Assembly: GCA_021648145.1 (NCBI GenBank)
Contig: JAKITI010000006.1
Location: 93,022-157,021 of the forward strand
Source of the DNA: Gammaproteobacteria bacterium
Lineage (GTDB): Bacteria; Pseudomonadota; Gammaproteobacteria; JAADGQ01
Length of the DNA: 64,000 bases
Direction of reading: 5' to 3'
The notes beneath the pieces were generated by a model. The model worked only from the letters and a program-made list of their open reading frames with translations, had not been told where the DNA came from and made no database searches. A program made the translations under genes and the position numbers. Position 1 is the stretch's first letter. Each line of letters begins with the position of its first letter. Below are positions 27,479-37,304 of the stretch, one piece after another.

Positions 27479-29899
27479 TTATGCTTCCTTTGATTTCTTG
27501 CGGTATGCCAGCGACAGTAATGCAGGAACCAATATGATGTCTGCTATCAGCGCACTGATAATCGCAACGCTAAGTACCATACCCAGGCTGGCCAGCGTGC
27601 CGACTGAGGCGAAGAGGTAAAGACTAAATGCGCCCACTAACGTACAGGAGGTAATTAGAATGGCGCGTCCTACCGAGGAGATAGCTGTTTCGATGGCATG
27701 CCACATATCGTTGCTACGCTGATAATTTCGTTGAACGTGATGAATAAAATGAACGCTATCATCCACGGCCAAGCCAAATGCAATACAGCCCATCAACACG
27801 GTAAACATATCAATCGGGATGCCTGCAATCCCCATAAAAGAGAGCGCCATAATGATGGGAAAAAAATTAGGTGCAAGACTAATCAGACCAAAGCGTAAAT
27901 CGCCAAAAATCAATAGCATTAATAAAGCGATGATTAAAAATGCAATCAAATAACTCTCGGTCATTGTATCAATGACGTTGACAAAACTTTGCGACAAGAG
28001 GTCTAAATAACCCGTGACGGTAACGGTTGCGTAATCTTCAAACTTGGCTCTAAACATCATTTCAAGTTCATTGCGTAAGGGCAAATAGAGGAAGGCATCG
28101 CCTTGCGGTAATCTCAGTGTTATGCGTAACATTGAAAATTGGTTATCAATGATATTTTCGAGATCATCTGTATTGGAATTTTCAAACAATAACAGCGCTT
28201 GAGCAATGAGGGCTTTCGATTCCGGTACAACGTGAAACGCTGGTTGGCCTTCATTCAGCGCCATGTTAATTTGTTTTAAAATATCAACGACGGAATAGGT
28301 TTTTGAGACGGACATACCATTAACCTCCAGTGCTTCAACTGCTGATTGAATATCGGCTAAATCTTGCATCAAACGAGAATCGTATAAGCCGTTTTCTTTG
28401 CCTGTATCGACGATCACTTCCAGTGAAAGAGTGGTACCGAGTTCCTTGTCAATGGCTTCGGTATTCATTCTCACCCAGTTATCTTCGGGCAACCACGAAA
28501 CCACATCGTGTGAAAAACGTAAATTGCTCAGCCCCGCACTCATCACTAGAATCGTGATTAAGCTAAAACTTATGATGGTGTAAGCGGGGCGTTGATAACC
28601 TATGCGCCCAAGGTTTACCATCACTTGAGTTGCTGTATAAGCATTATTTACTGGTTTCTTTACTTTGATATCAAATAACGAAATCAACGCAGGCAATAAC
28701 ATAAAAGTAAACAACAAAGCGAACATAACGCCAATGGGCGTGGCGATACCCAGGTGGGCAATAGGCAACAAATCAGCTTGGCTAAACGCGATAAAACCTG
28801 CGGCTGTAGTCAGGCTAGTAAAAATCATTGGCAGCCCTGATTTTTTTAACGCATGAGCGACGGCATCTCGTTTGCTCATGTCACCATAGGCCGGATAAAA
28901 TAGACTTAAAAAATGCACCGTATCGGCCACACAAATGGCAATGAGCAAGGAAGGAAGCATTTGTGACACAGGAGAGATGGGGATACCGAGAAATCCAATC
29001 ACACCAAAGATGGAAATCAAGGTGAGCATCACAACACACAAAGGTAAAACAACCCCGCTGACGCGTCTAAAAATAAGGGCAAGAAGAAAAAATATTAAGA
29101 CCCCTGCTGCCATGATCATCGCACCCACATCTTTGTGGATGGAGCTGTCATGCTCTACATCAACAATTGGACCACCGGAAAGGTAAATTTTGAAGTTAGC
29201 ATCGTTATTATATTTTTCGACAAGTTTTTTTATCGCTTGAGAAAATTCATTTTTTTGAATATTATTCAAAGAAGATGGGATTGCTTTTATTTGGGTCGTT
29301 TTAGGGCTGGCTTGATTAAACTCGTCAAACTGAATGAAATCATTATCAGCCACCGTGCTTTGCAACCCAGTTCCTGGGCGAATGGTGATGATGGTAAAAT
29401 TCCCTTCATCAGATATTAAACGTTTCTGATATATGGCGTTATTAAGCACATAAGCTTTTAATGCCGCCATCTCCTGCTTACTTTCAGGAAACTTATCCAG
29501 TAGTTCATTAACCAGCAGCTCGCCACCCTGCCCACGTATACTGGTAACATTGAACAAACTGGTTACTTTATCAACATAAGGAACCGTCTCTTCGAGTTCA
29601 ATATGAAATGCTTTAAGGCGTTGCAAAACGGGCAGGGTAAATAACTCATCAGATTGAAGGGCGGCAATAGCGATTGAGTCTTGCCCAAACTGTTGTTTAA
29701 AAGCCTCGTAATTTATAAAGGTTTGATCATCTGGATGAAACATCCCTTCGATGCTGGTTTCAACTTGCAGTTTGGATATGCCAAAACTAAAAACCAGTGT
29801 CAGCAGTACGATAACGGCTAAGCTTCGTTTTGCGTTATCGTAAATATAATAGGCTAGGTGCGCTAATAATTTGTCAAACTTGTTTTTGAATTTTTGCAT
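27479..29899 (-). CDS. MMPL/RND superfamily exporter
   Basis: The product has 806 residues in two similar halves. Each half has one membrane helix, a large periplasmic loop, and five further helices, giving about 12 in all. The conserved acidic segments ICVADTVHFLS (first half) and GLAVDDSVHFIHH (second half) are the proton-relay sites of this superfamily. Such exporters of the HpnN/MmpL kind move lipids or hydrophobic compounds from the inner membrane. It is the first gene of the operon with the LolA-like and DUF1302 genes, and divergent from an AraC-type regulator. Confidence 0.9.
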   Translation of the reverse strand: MQKFKNKFDKLLAHLAYYIYDNAKRSLAVIVLLTLVFSFGISKLQVETSIEGMFHPDDQTFINYEAFKQQFGQDSIAIAALQSDELFTLPVLQRLKAFHIELEETVPYVDKVTSLFNVTSIRGQGGELLVNELLDKFPESKQEMAALKAYVLNNAIYQKRLISDEGNFTIITIRPGTGLQSTVADNDFIQFDEFNQASPKTTQIKAIPSSLNNIQKNEFSQAIKKLVEKYNNDANFKIYLSGGPIVDVEHDSSIHKDVGAMIMAAGVLIFFLLALIFRRVSGVVLPLCVVMLTLISIFGVIGFLGIPISPVSQMLPSLLIAICVADTVHFLSLFYPAYGDMSKRDAVAHALKKSGLPMIFTSLTTAAGFIAFSQADLLPIAHLGIATPIGVMFALLFTFMLLPALISLFDIKVKKPVNNAYTATQVMVNLGRIGYQRPAYTIISFSLITILVMSAGLSNLRFSHDVVSWLPEDNWVRMNTEAIDKELGTTLSLEVIVDTGKENGLYDSRLMQDLADIQSAVEALEVNGMSVSKTYSVVDILKQINMALNEGQPAFHVVPESKALIAQALLLFENSNTDDLENIIDNQFSMLRITLRLPQGDAFLYLPLRNELEMMFRAKFEDYATVTVTGYLDLLSQSFVNVIDTMTESYLIAFLIIALLMLLIFGDLRFGLISLAPNFFPIIMALSFMGIAGIPIDMFTVLMGCIAFGLAVDDSVHFIHHVQRNYQRSNDMWHAIETAISSVGRAILITSCTLVGAFSLYLFASVGTLASLGMVLSVAIISALIADIILVPALLSLAYRKKSKEA

Positions 29900-29964
29900 A
29901 TAAAGCCCTAGTCGTAAAATTTAGACACCATTTTGTCCTGATAGCGATGCGACTGACTTGATAT

Positions 29965-29978
29965 ATGATGCACATCAT
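29965..29978. promoter_or_regulatory. Inverted repeat in the divergent exporter/AraC promoter region
   Basis: ATGATG-CA-CATCAT is a perfect 6-bp inverted repeat in the 122-base space between the exporter and the AraC-type gene. A further GATGAT half lies at 29981-29986. It is a plausible operator for the neighbouring regulator, though AraC proteins more often bind direct repeats. Confidence 0.4.
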
Positions 29979-30021
29979 TTGATGATATGCGCTAAACACC
30001 ACTGACGAGTTAAATTAAATA

Positions 30022-31032
30022 ATGACTGAATCCAATAGCAGGGCATCGTCCACTGCGTGCCTGATTTTGATTGATCACCTCTATTCAATTGGCCATGATG
30101 CAGAACAATGGTTGATTGATGCAGGGCTTGCAGTGGACTGGTTAAATCGTGCGGATAGCTGGCTGCCTTTAACCCTGTTAGACGATGTTTGGCGCGTTAT
30201 GCTGGAAAAAACCGGTGATGAGCTGCTTGGATTCCATGCAGGCTTATCGATTAATGGAATACAAAATAATGTGCTGTCCTTGTTGGCAAGCAATTGCATG
30301 ACCGTTGAGCAAGCACTTGATAAAGTCTGTGAATATCATGGTGTAATGTCCTCAGGACCCTTACCTAAAATGCATAAAGGCGAACAGTCATCCACATTTA
30401 GTGTTGAGGAAGTGAATTCAAGCCAAGAAATAAATTGTCACCTTACCGAAGCCATGTTTTCCATCATAATTACCATGCTGAGGCAACTAACACGAAAACC
30501 TCTTTCCCCTATAAGCGTTCAAATAGCTCGGAGCAACCCTCGTCACTCAAGAGAATTAGACGCGCATTTCCAATGCTCTGTTAAGTTTGATTGCTCAAGC
30601 AGTAATATGACATTTTCAAAAAAAGCACTTGCTCAAGCCATTCCCCGCGCTGATCCGAAATTTTTAATGTCCATTGAGCAGCATGCCAAATATTTGTTGA
30701 GCCAGCGAACAAAAACTGCAACATGGACGGACAAAGTGAAACAAGCCTTGATAAGTGGTGTTAGTCAGAGAGAAAGCACTATTCGAGATATTGCACCTCG
30801 TCTTTGTGTCAGCACGCGAACACTGCAACAAAAATTAAATAAAGAAGGGATGAGTTTTCAAAAAATACTCGATGCGGTTCGAAAAGAGATTGCTATCGAC
30901 TATTTGAAAGATGAAGATGTCTCAATGATTGATTTAGCACTCCATCTGGGCTTCTCGGAACAGAGTGCATTTAACCATGCGTTTAAACGTTGGACTGGGT
31001 GTACGCCGACGGATTATATAAACTTGGGATAA
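30022..31032 (+). CDS. AraC family transcriptional regulator
   Basis: The product has 336 residues. The N-terminal half (about 15-200) is the arabinose-binding-like effector domain of the OruR/ArgR-type subgroup. The C-terminal half (about 235-335) has two helix-turn-helix units: STRTLQQKLNKEGMSFQKIL, and later DLALHLGFSEQSAFNHAFKR with WTGCTPTDY. It is divergent from the RND/LolA-like/DUF1302 operon and likely controls it in response to a small molecule. Confidence 0.9.
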   Translation: MTESNSRASSTACLILIDHLYSIGHDAEQWLIDAGLAVDWLNRADSWLPLTLLDDVWRVMLEKTGDELLGFHAGLSINGIQNNVLSLLASNCMTVEQALDKVCEYHGVMSSGPLPKMHKGEQSSTFSVEEVNSSQEINCHLTEAMFSIIITMLRQLTRKPLSPISVQIARSNPRHSRELDAHFQCSVKFDCSSSNMTFSKKALAQAIPRADPKFLMSIEQHAKYLLSQRTKTATWTDKVKQALISGVSQRESTIRDIAPRLCVSTRTLQQKLNKEGMSFQKILDAVRKEIAIDYLKDEDVSMIDLALHLGFSEQSAFNHAFKRWTGCTPTDYINLG

Positions 31033-31053
31033 TAGCCCCATGGCATTTAAGGT

Positions 31054-31116
31054 TTAGAAATTCCTGTCGCGCCACACTGCAAAAAATGAGAGCAGCGCAA
31101 GACTCAGTTCACTCAC
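31054..31116 (-). pseudogene. 5' stub of a second yqaA copy
   Basis: A GTG overlapping the cysS stop (GTGA) opens a 20-codon frame reading [13 protein letters not shown] and then unrelated residues to a TAA. The first 13 residues match the intact YqaA start (MITELGLVLVSFFA), and the DNA is about 85 percent alike over the last 26 matching bases. Homology ends sharply after the FFA codons near 31077. This marks the other end of the duplicated gltX-cysS-yqaA segment. Confidence 0.75.
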
Positions 31117-32495
31117 TGGCGACGCCAGCTCGTTCCCCCGCTGCCATCTTCAATAATAATGCCTTGTGATTGCAACTCATCACGAACTCGGTCTGACTCT
31201 GCCCAATCTTTGTTTTGACGTGCGACTTTGCGTTTTTCGATCAGCGCTTCAATCGCTGCACTGTCGACTCCATCAGCGGCTTCATCACCTTTGAAATAGT
31301 GATCCGAATTTTCTTGGAGCAGTCCCATAATGGCTCCTAAATGGCGCAGCAATGCGGCAAGCTGTGCAGCTTTTTTGGTATTCGACTCACGTAAGCTATT
31401 AATTTCTCGCACAACGTCAAACAATACAGCCAGTGCTTCCGGCGTATTGAAATCATCATTCATCGCATTGTGAAATCGTTGTTCATATTCACTGCCTGTT
31501 TCAAATTTTGAAGCAGGCAGATCACGCAGTGCCAGATAAAAACGATCCAGTGCAAATTTAGCATTATCCAGATGCTCATCAGAGTAGCTCAGTGGGCTGC
31601 GATACTGGCTGGTAAGAATGAAATAGCGTACGACTTCAGGCTGATAACGCGCCAATACATCACGGATCGTGAAAAAATTACCCAATGATTTGGACATTTT
31701 TTCATTATCAATATTAACAAATCCGTTATGCATCCAGACATTCACATAATGGTGACCGCTTGCGCTTTCAGATTGCGCAATCTCATTTTCATGATGTGGA
31801 AATTTCAGATCCATACCGCCGCCATGAATATCAAAATGATCGCCCAGGCAACGTTTCGCCATCGCAGAACATTCAATATGCCAACCTGGACGACCCCGCC
31901 CCCACGGCGCATCCCATGCAGGTTCATTAGGTTTGGCTGATTTCCATAAAACGAAATCTAACGGATCATCTTTGGCTTCATCGACATCAACGCGAGCGCC
32001 TGCGCGCAAATCTTCCAGCTTTTTACCTGAAAGTTGGCCGTAATTTTCGAAGCGGCTGATATCGTAATAAACATCACCGTTATCCGCGCAGTAAGCCGCG
32101 CCCTTATCCACCAAGGTTTGAATCATGGCGATAATGTCATCCATCGAAGCGGTGGCTTTGGGTTCCTGATCAGGGGGTAAAACACCCAACAATGCTGCAT
32201 CTTCGTGCATTGCTTCGATAAAACGATGAGTTAATGTTTCGAACGGCTCACCATTTTCATTGGCACGTTTGATGATTTTATCGTCAATGTCTGTCACGTT
32301 ACGCACATAAGTCAGGTCATAACCTGAGTGACGCAGATAACGTGCGACCACATCAAATGCAACCAATACACGCGCATGACCGATATGACAGTAGTCATAA
32401 ACCGTCATACCGCACACATACATGCCCACCTTACCGGGAACAATCGGAACAAATTTTTCTTTTTTGCCTGTCAGGCTATTATAGATATGCAACAT
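31113..32495 (-). CDS. cysS: Cysteinyl-tRNA synthetase
   Basis: The product has 460 residues, the normal length. The class I HIGH motif is CHIGHARV, and KMSKSLGNF is the second signature. Zinc ligands are visible in [16 protein letters not shown] and [15 protein letters not shown]. The enzyme charges tRNA-Cys in the cytoplasm. It lies 9 bases after gltX, in one transcript. A degraded partial copy of this gene pair is found at 24769-25164. Confidence 0.97.
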   Translation of the reverse strand: MLHIYNSLTGKKEKFVPIVPGKVGMYVCGMTVYDYCHIGHARVLVAFDVVARYLRHSGYDLTYVRNVTDIDDKIIKRANENGEPFETLTHRFIEAMHEDAALLGVLPPDQEPKATASMDDIIAMIQTLVDKGAAYCADNGDVYYDISRFENYGQLSGKKLEDLRAGARVDVDEAKDDPLDFVLWKSAKPNEPAWDAPWGRGRPGWHIECSAMAKRCLGDHFDIHGGGMDLKFPHHENEIAQSESASGHHYVNVWMHNGFVNIDNEKMSKSLGNFFTIRDVLARYQPEVVRYFILTSQYRSPLSYSDEHLDNAKFALDRFYLALRDLPASKFETGSEYEQRFHNAMNDDFNTPEALAVLFDVVREINSLRESNTKKAAQLAALLRHLGAIMGLLQENSDHYFKGDEAADGVDSAAIEALIEKRKVARQNKDWAESDRVRDELQSQGIIIEDGSGGTSWRRQ

Positions 32496-32504
32496 AATTA
32501 AACT

Positions 32505-33932
32505 TTATGAAATGATTTTCAGGCAATGATCAAAACGCTGACGAATCTTCTCTTCACCCATTAAGGTCAGCAACGCACTCATCTCTGGGCCATTGTGCTC
32601 ACCAGTCATGGCAATACGAAGCGGCTGAAACAGCGCTTTACCTTTTGCGCCAGTGGCCTCTTTAATCTGTTTATTGAGAAGTTTGAAATCATCAGGGTAT
32701 GCAGTAACTGCTTCAATCGCCGCTTTAAAAAAGTCGGCTCCCGCCTGTTGAACAATATCCAGAGCATCCCCTTGTAAATCGAGTGACTCTGCAAACAGGT
32801 GGTTTGCCCATAACAACGCATCATTCGGAAGTTTGATATTGGGGCGCACCGCTTCGATAAAAGCCTCTTTTTTATCTTGAGGAACCAATGAATGTACCTC
32901 TTCACCCATCCACAACCAAAGTGCCTGTGCATCGGTTTGTGCAATCACCTCTTTTTGCCAATAATCGAGCTGAGAAACGTCAAAACGAGCTGGTGCACGC
33001 CCCAAATTAGAAACATCAAACTGAGCCGCCAACCCTTCCAGAGTCATGCACTGGTTATCTTTATAATAGTGCCCCAATCGTGCCAGATAATTATTCACTG
33101 CATTGGGTAGGTAACCGTTATTGCGCAATTCAGCCACACTGCGACTGCCGTGACGCTTGGAGAGTGGTGAGCCATCGTCTCCAACAATCATGGAGATATG
33201 ACCATATTGTGGCGCTCGAAGCTGTAACCCTTGCAGTAACATCAACTGACGCGGTGTATTCGTTAAATGATCTTCACCACGTAGCACACAAGTTACGCCA
33301 GTCAACGAATCATCAATCGCATTACTAAAGAAAAAGGCCGGTGTACCATCGCCGCGACGAATAATAAAATCACCAATTTCATCGGTTGCAAACTTTTGAG
33401 TGCCACGTACAATATCTTCAAACTCAACTGTTTCACCACGCGGCACACTAAAGCGCAACGTGGGTTTTAATCCTTGATCTAATTTGGCCTGCACTTCATC
33501 CGCACTCAAAAAGCCACAACGCCCCTCATAGCGCGGCGCTCGCCCTGACGAACGTTGTATTTTACGAGAGATTTCCAATTCACGACTGCTACAAAAACAG
33601 GGGTAAGCTAAATTTGCATCGACCAGTTGTTGATAATAATCAGAATAAACAGCGCTACGATTAGACTGCATACATGGCGTTTGTGAGCCATCATCCAGAA
33701 TACCCTGCCACCAATTCAGCCCCAGCCAGCTCAAATCCTCTTCCAAAGCTTGTACATACTCAGCTTTACTGCGCTCTTGATCGGTATCTTCTATACGCAG
33801 TAAAAAATGACCCTGCTGACTTTTAGCCATCAGCCAGTTAAACAGAGCCGTACGAACATTGCCTAGATGAATCAACCCAGTCGGGCTGGGTGCAAAACGT
33901 GTTTTAAGTGTATTTAAATTCATGAAGCGCAT
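32505..33932 (-). CDS. gltX: Glutamyl-tRNA synthetase
   Basis: The product has 475 residues. Class I signatures are RFAPSPTGLIHLGNVRTALF (HIGH as HLGN) and PLSKRHGSRSV (the KMSKS equivalent). The anticodon-binding helical domain fills the C-terminal third. It charges tRNA-Glu. Two in-frame ATGs compete (33932 and 33923); neither has a clear ribosome site, and family alignment would favour the shorter form. The start region is copied in the remnant at 25164. Confidence 0.96.
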   Translation of the reverse strand: MRFMNLNTLKTRFAPSPTGLIHLGNVRTALFNWLMAKSQQGHFLLRIEDTDQERSKAEYVQALEEDLSWLGLNWWQGILDDGSQTPCMQSNRSAVYSDYYQQLVDANLAYPCFCSSRELEISRKIQRSSGRAPRYEGRCGFLSADEVQAKLDQGLKPTLRFSVPRGETVEFEDIVRGTQKFATDEIGDFIIRRGDGTPAFFFSNAIDDSLTGVTCVLRGEDHLTNTPRQLMLLQGLQLRAPQYGHISMIVGDDGSPLSKRHGSRSVAELRNNGYLPNAVNNYLARLGHYYKDNQCMTLEGLAAQFDVSNLGRAPARFDVSQLDYWQKEVIAQTDAQALWLWMGEEVHSLVPQDKKEAFIEAVRPNIKLPNDALLWANHLFAESLDLQGDALDIVQQAGADFFKAAIEAVTAYPDDFKLLNKQIKEATGAKGKALFQPLRIAMTGEHNGPEMSALLTLMGEEKIRQRFDHCLKIIS

Positions 33933-34014
33933 GGTAACGGAAACTGGTTCGTGCTACCACCTGACAACGAGGAAATATGAAGCAGCTGTTAATAAATCAA
34001 ATCAAGAAACATCT

Positions 34015-34043
34015 GACCGCAGAGAACTTGGTTCTTTGCGGTC
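34015..34043 (-). terminator. Hairpin after the DUF4399 gene
   Basis: GACCGCAGAGAAC pairs with GTTCTTTGCGGTC, with one mismatch, across a short loop. It lies 18 bases after the DUF4399 stop on the minus strand and may end that transcript. A/T-rich bases flank it but there is no long U-run. Confidence 0.5.
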
Positions 34044-34060
34044 ATTGTTAAACATTCACT

Positions 34061-34483
34061 TTATTTTACAATGATTTCGATTTTTTTTGATACAACAGGC
34101 GGGGTGTGAGGCACATGTTTTTTATCACCCAGCACAAGCTGTAGCGTATGTTTTCCCTGAGCCAGTTTAAGCGTCACCTGTGTTTGGCCGCCACCAAAAT
34201 GCTGATGGTTAGCATCGCTTATGATTGCCCTTTTCATATTTGGTGTTTCTGCATCAATAATCAAATGATGGTGTCCAGTATTTTTTTTATCCACACCTGC
34301 CGGAGCAACACCCGCTCCAGACAAACCAAAAATCACCGTAACAGGCGAAGACACCACTTGCCCATGGGCAGGCGACACAATAAAAACATGCGCATTCTCT
34401 GATATTGGCGTAGCAGCGAAACTGTTTGCTGACACCAACATCCCAAACAATAAAGCTAATACATTTGTTTTAAACATTTTCAT
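34061..34483 (-). CDS. DUF4399 domain periplasmic protein
   Basis: The product has 140 residues with a signal peptide ending near residue 23 (SFA/ATP). The mature part has the DUF4399 pattern: VFIVSPAHGQVVSSPVTVIFGLSGAGVAPAG as a start region, the conserved HHHLIIDAE, and HFGGGQTQVTLKLAQGKHTLQLVLGD. The His cluster suggests metal binding, but no role is known for the family. A Shine-Dalgarno-like AGAGAGGAAA lies before the ATG. It appears to be a single-gene unit. Confidence 0.8.
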   Translation of the reverse strand: MKMFKTNVLALLFGMLVSANSFAATPISENAHVFIVSPAHGQVVSSPVTVIFGLSGAGVAPAGVDKKNTGHHHLIIDAETPNMKRAIISDANHQHFGGGQTQVTLKLAQGKHTLQLVLGDKKHVPHTPPVVSKKIEIIVK

Positions 34484-34570
34484 TTCCTCTCTTGAGTAAA
34501 TTATTAGTCACTGCAGAGTAATCCAGCAAACAGTTTATACACTTAATTATGCGAATTCCAGAGTGAAATA

Positions 34571-35866
34571 TTATCTCAGATTCTTCGCCAACAAACCCAG
34601 TTCAATATTTTTTGTAGGCACTGGGATACGTATTTTATAACCACCACCTGGTGCTTCCTGCATTGGTTTTCCATAAAAATCTTCCATGCTTTCCAGCATA
34701 ATAGTATGGTTCCCATCAGGCAAGATGACTTCCAGTGAGTCACCGACACATATTTTATTTTTCACCAACACTTCAGCAAGGTTTTTCTCTTCATCAAAAC
34801 CGATAAATTCGCCCACAAATTTTTGGCTGTAATACTCTGAATTTCCTTGAATATAATTTTGATATTCATGCGTATCATGACGCTTGTAAAAACCATCGGT
34901 ATAACCACGGTTTGCCAGTGACTCCAACGCACCTAACATACTAGGGTCGAACGGCTTTCCAGCAGCGGCATCATCAATAGATTTGCGATAAATTTGTGCA
35001 GTACGCGTCACGTAATAGTGGGATTTCGTCCGCCCTTCTATTTTCAGCGAATTGATGCCCATCTTCGCAAGACGCACAACATGTTCAACAGCTCTCAAAT
35101 CTTTTGAATTCATAATATAAGTGCCCAACTCATCCTCAAAAATGGGCATCAATTGATCAGGGCGACCGGCCTCTTCAATCAGGTAAGTTTTCTCTGCTTC
35201 AGGATGGCGCTCTGACTTTTTATAGAGATCACCCGTCTCATCTTCGACCGCTTCAAACGTTTTATATTTCCAGCGACACGCATTAGTACAAGCGCCTTGA
35301 TTGGGGTCACGGTGATTAAAGTAACCCGACAACAAACAACGCCCTGAATAAGCAATGCATAATGCCCCATGAACAAACACTTCCAGTTCGATATCGGGGC
35401 AACGCTGACGAATCTCTTCAATCTCATCCAGAGAGAGTTCACGCGATAAAATAATGCGCCTAACTCCCATTGACTCCCAAAACTTCACAGATGCATAATT
35501 CACCGTATTTGCCTGCACTGAAAGGTGAACCGGCAGATCAGGCCAACGCTCCCGAACCCACATAATCAAGCCAGGATCAGCCATGATAAATGCATCGGGT
35601 TTAAGTGCCACCACTTCCTCCATATCTTTCATAAACGTTTTCAGTTTTGAATTATGTGGAATCACATTGGCAGCCACAAAAAGCTGCTTGCCTTGTTGGT
35701 GCGCCTCTTCAATACCGATACGTAAATGTTCCAAATTAAAATCATTATTACGAACACGAAGGCTATAACGTGGCATTCCGGCATACACGGCATCTGCACC
35801 ATAGGCAAAAGCGTAGCGCATATTTTTTAAAGTGCCGGCGGGAGAGAGGAGTTCAGGTGCTTTCAT
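34571..35866 (-). CDS. trhP: U32 family protein, prephenate-dependent tRNA uridine(34) hydroxylase TrhP
   Basis: The product has 431 residues. The U32 signature is complete: EVFVHGALCIAYSGRCLLSG, followed by further cysteines (GACTNACRWKY). The N-terminal LLSPAGTLKNMRYAFAYGADAVYAG is also typical of YegQ. In E. coli this protein hydroxylates uridine 34 of several tRNAs using prephenate-linked chemistry and an iron-sulfur site. The older label of collagenase-like peptidase is misleading. It lies 15 bases after rdgB. Confidence 0.9.
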   Translation of the reverse strand: MKAPELLSPAGTLKNMRYAFAYGADAVYAGMPRYSLRVRNNDFNLEHLRIGIEEAHQQGKQLFVAANVIPHNSKLKTFMKDMEEVVALKPDAFIMADPGLIMWVRERWPDLPVHLSVQANTVNYASVKFWESMGVRRIILSRELSLDEIEEIRQRCPDIELEVFVHGALCIAYSGRCLLSGYFNHRDPNQGACTNACRWKYKTFEAVEDETGDLYKKSERHPEAEKTYLIEEAGRPDQLMPIFEDELGTYIMNSKDLRAVEHVVRLAKMGINSLKIEGRTKSHYYVTRTAQIYRKSIDDAAAGKPFDPSMLGALESLANRGYTDGFYKRHDTHEYQNYIQGNSEYYSQKFVGEFIGFDEEKNLAEVLVKNKICVGDSLEVILPDGNHTIMLESMEDFYGKPMQEAPGGGYKIRIPVPTKNIELGLLAKNLR

Positions 35867-35881
35867 AGAGTTTATATGATT

Positions 35882-36496
35882 TTATTTTTTTAAAGCGGCA
35901 AGTAATTTTTGTAATGCTTGACCACGATGGCTGATGCGATTTTTTTCATCTTTGGGTAACTCAGCTGATGTGCATTTATGAGTCGGCACATAAAAAATAG
36001 GGTCATAACCAAACCCACCCGAACCTAAAGACTCAAACAAAATTCGACCTTCCCAAGAGCTTTGGCATACGAGCGGCGTGGGGTCGTTTTCATGCTGCAT
36101 ATAAACAATCACACATTGAAAGCGTGCTGTACGCTCACTCTCTTTTACCTCACGAAGATCCGTCAATAATTTTTCGCGGTTCGTCTCATCCGTGGCATCG
36201 GCTCCCGCATAACGCGAAGAGTAGATGCCTGGTGCGCCTTGAAGTGCATCCACCTCAAGACCCGAATCATCTGCAATGGCAGGCAAGCCCGTATGATGTG
36301 CGGCGTTACGTGCTTTGATAATGGCATTTTCTATGAATGTCAGACCTGTTTCATCTGCTTCAGGAACATTAAATTCAGATTGTGGCACGACATCCAGACC
36401 CAAGCTGGATAACAGTTGGCTCATTTCTCGAACCTTGCCTTGATTCCCCGTCGCCAAAACAATACGTGACGCAGCTTTTTTTATCGGCAACGACAT
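35882..36496 (-). CDS. rdgB: XTP/dITP diphosphatase RdgB
   Basis: The product has 204 residues from the ATG at 36494-36496, one base after the rph stop. An in-frame start 33 bases upstream lies inside rph and is not chosen. [12 protein letters not shown] and [22 protein letters not shown] are the nucleotide and metal sites of the HAM1 family. It removes XTP, dITP and ITP from the nucleotide pool. The rph-rdgB pairing is common in proteobacteria. Confidence 0.95.
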   Translation of the reverse strand: MSLPIKKAASRIVLATGNQGKVREMSQLLSSLGLDVVPQSEFNVPEADETGLTFIENAIIKARNAAHHTGLPAIADDSGLEVDALQGAPGIYSSRYAGADATDETNREKLLTDLREVKESERTARFQCVIVYMQHENDPTPLVCQSSWEGRILFESLGSGGFGYDPIFYVPTHKCTSAELPKDEKNRISHRGQALQKLLAALKK

Positions 36497-36497
36497 C

Positions 36498-37202
36498 TTA
36501 AATTCCCAAAGCCTCGCGCTGAATTTCAATCAATTCAGCAATGCCTTTATGAGCCAAATCTAGCATTCCATTCAATTCCTCACGATGAAATGCATGGCCT
36601 TCTGCTGTGCCTTGTAATTCAATAAATGCGCCAGCATCATTCATGATGACGTTCATATCCGTCTCTGCATTTGAATCTTCGGCATAATCAAGATCCAATA
36701 CCGGCTTGCCTTTATAAATACCGACGGAAACAGCCGCGACCGCACCATAAACCGGAATTTTTTTACCCAGCTTTTTCCGCATTGCATCGACCATCGCTAC
36801 ATAAGCACCTGTAATGGACGCGGTGCGTGTGCCACCATCCGCTTGAATGACATCACAATCCAGTACGATTGTATTTTCACCCAGGCCTTTCAGATCCACC
36901 GCTGCACGTAATGAACGTCCGATCAAACGTTGAATTTCTACGGTGCGCCCGCCTTGTTTACCTCTTGCAGCTTCACGACCCATTCTTGAACCGGTCGAGC
37001 GTGGCAACATTCCATACTCTGCTGTAATCCATCCTTGGCCTTTACCTTTCAAAAAGCGAGGCACCTGGTTATCCAGACTAGCAGTGCAAATCACTTTAGT
37101 ATCTCCAAATTCGACCAGCACGGAGCCTTCAGCATGCATAGTGAAATTACGTGTCAACTTAATTGTTCTTAATTCATCAAGAGCTCGACCACTTGGGCGC
37201 AT
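36498..37202 (-). CDS. rph: Ribonuclease PH
   Basis: The product has 234 residues. [19 protein letters not shown] at the start, the phosphate site around [18 protein letters not shown], and [18 protein letters not shown] match RNase PH. It trims tRNA 3' ends by phosphorolysis. It leads the rph-rdgB-trhP run on the minus strand and is divergent from yicC; both promoters lie in 37203-37304. Confidence 0.96.
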   Translation of the reverse strand: MRPSGRALDELRTIKLTRNFTMHAEGSVLVEFGDTKVICTASLDNQVPRFLKGKGQGWITAEYGMLPRSTGSRMGREAARGKQGGRTVEIQRLIGRSLRAAVDLKGLGENTIVLDCDVIQADGGTRTASITGAYVAMVDAMRKKLGKKIPVYGAVAAVSVGIYKGKPVLDLDYAEDSNAETDMNVIMNDAGAFIELQGTAEGHAFHREELNGMLDLAHKGIAELIEIQREALGI

Positions 37203-37304
37203 AACAGACTTCCTTTTTATTAAAATTTAAAGGTTAGATAATTCAGGCAAATAGATTAGAATATAACAAAGTATAGCACCGAGACAGGATTAAAAAGAAA
37301 CAAC

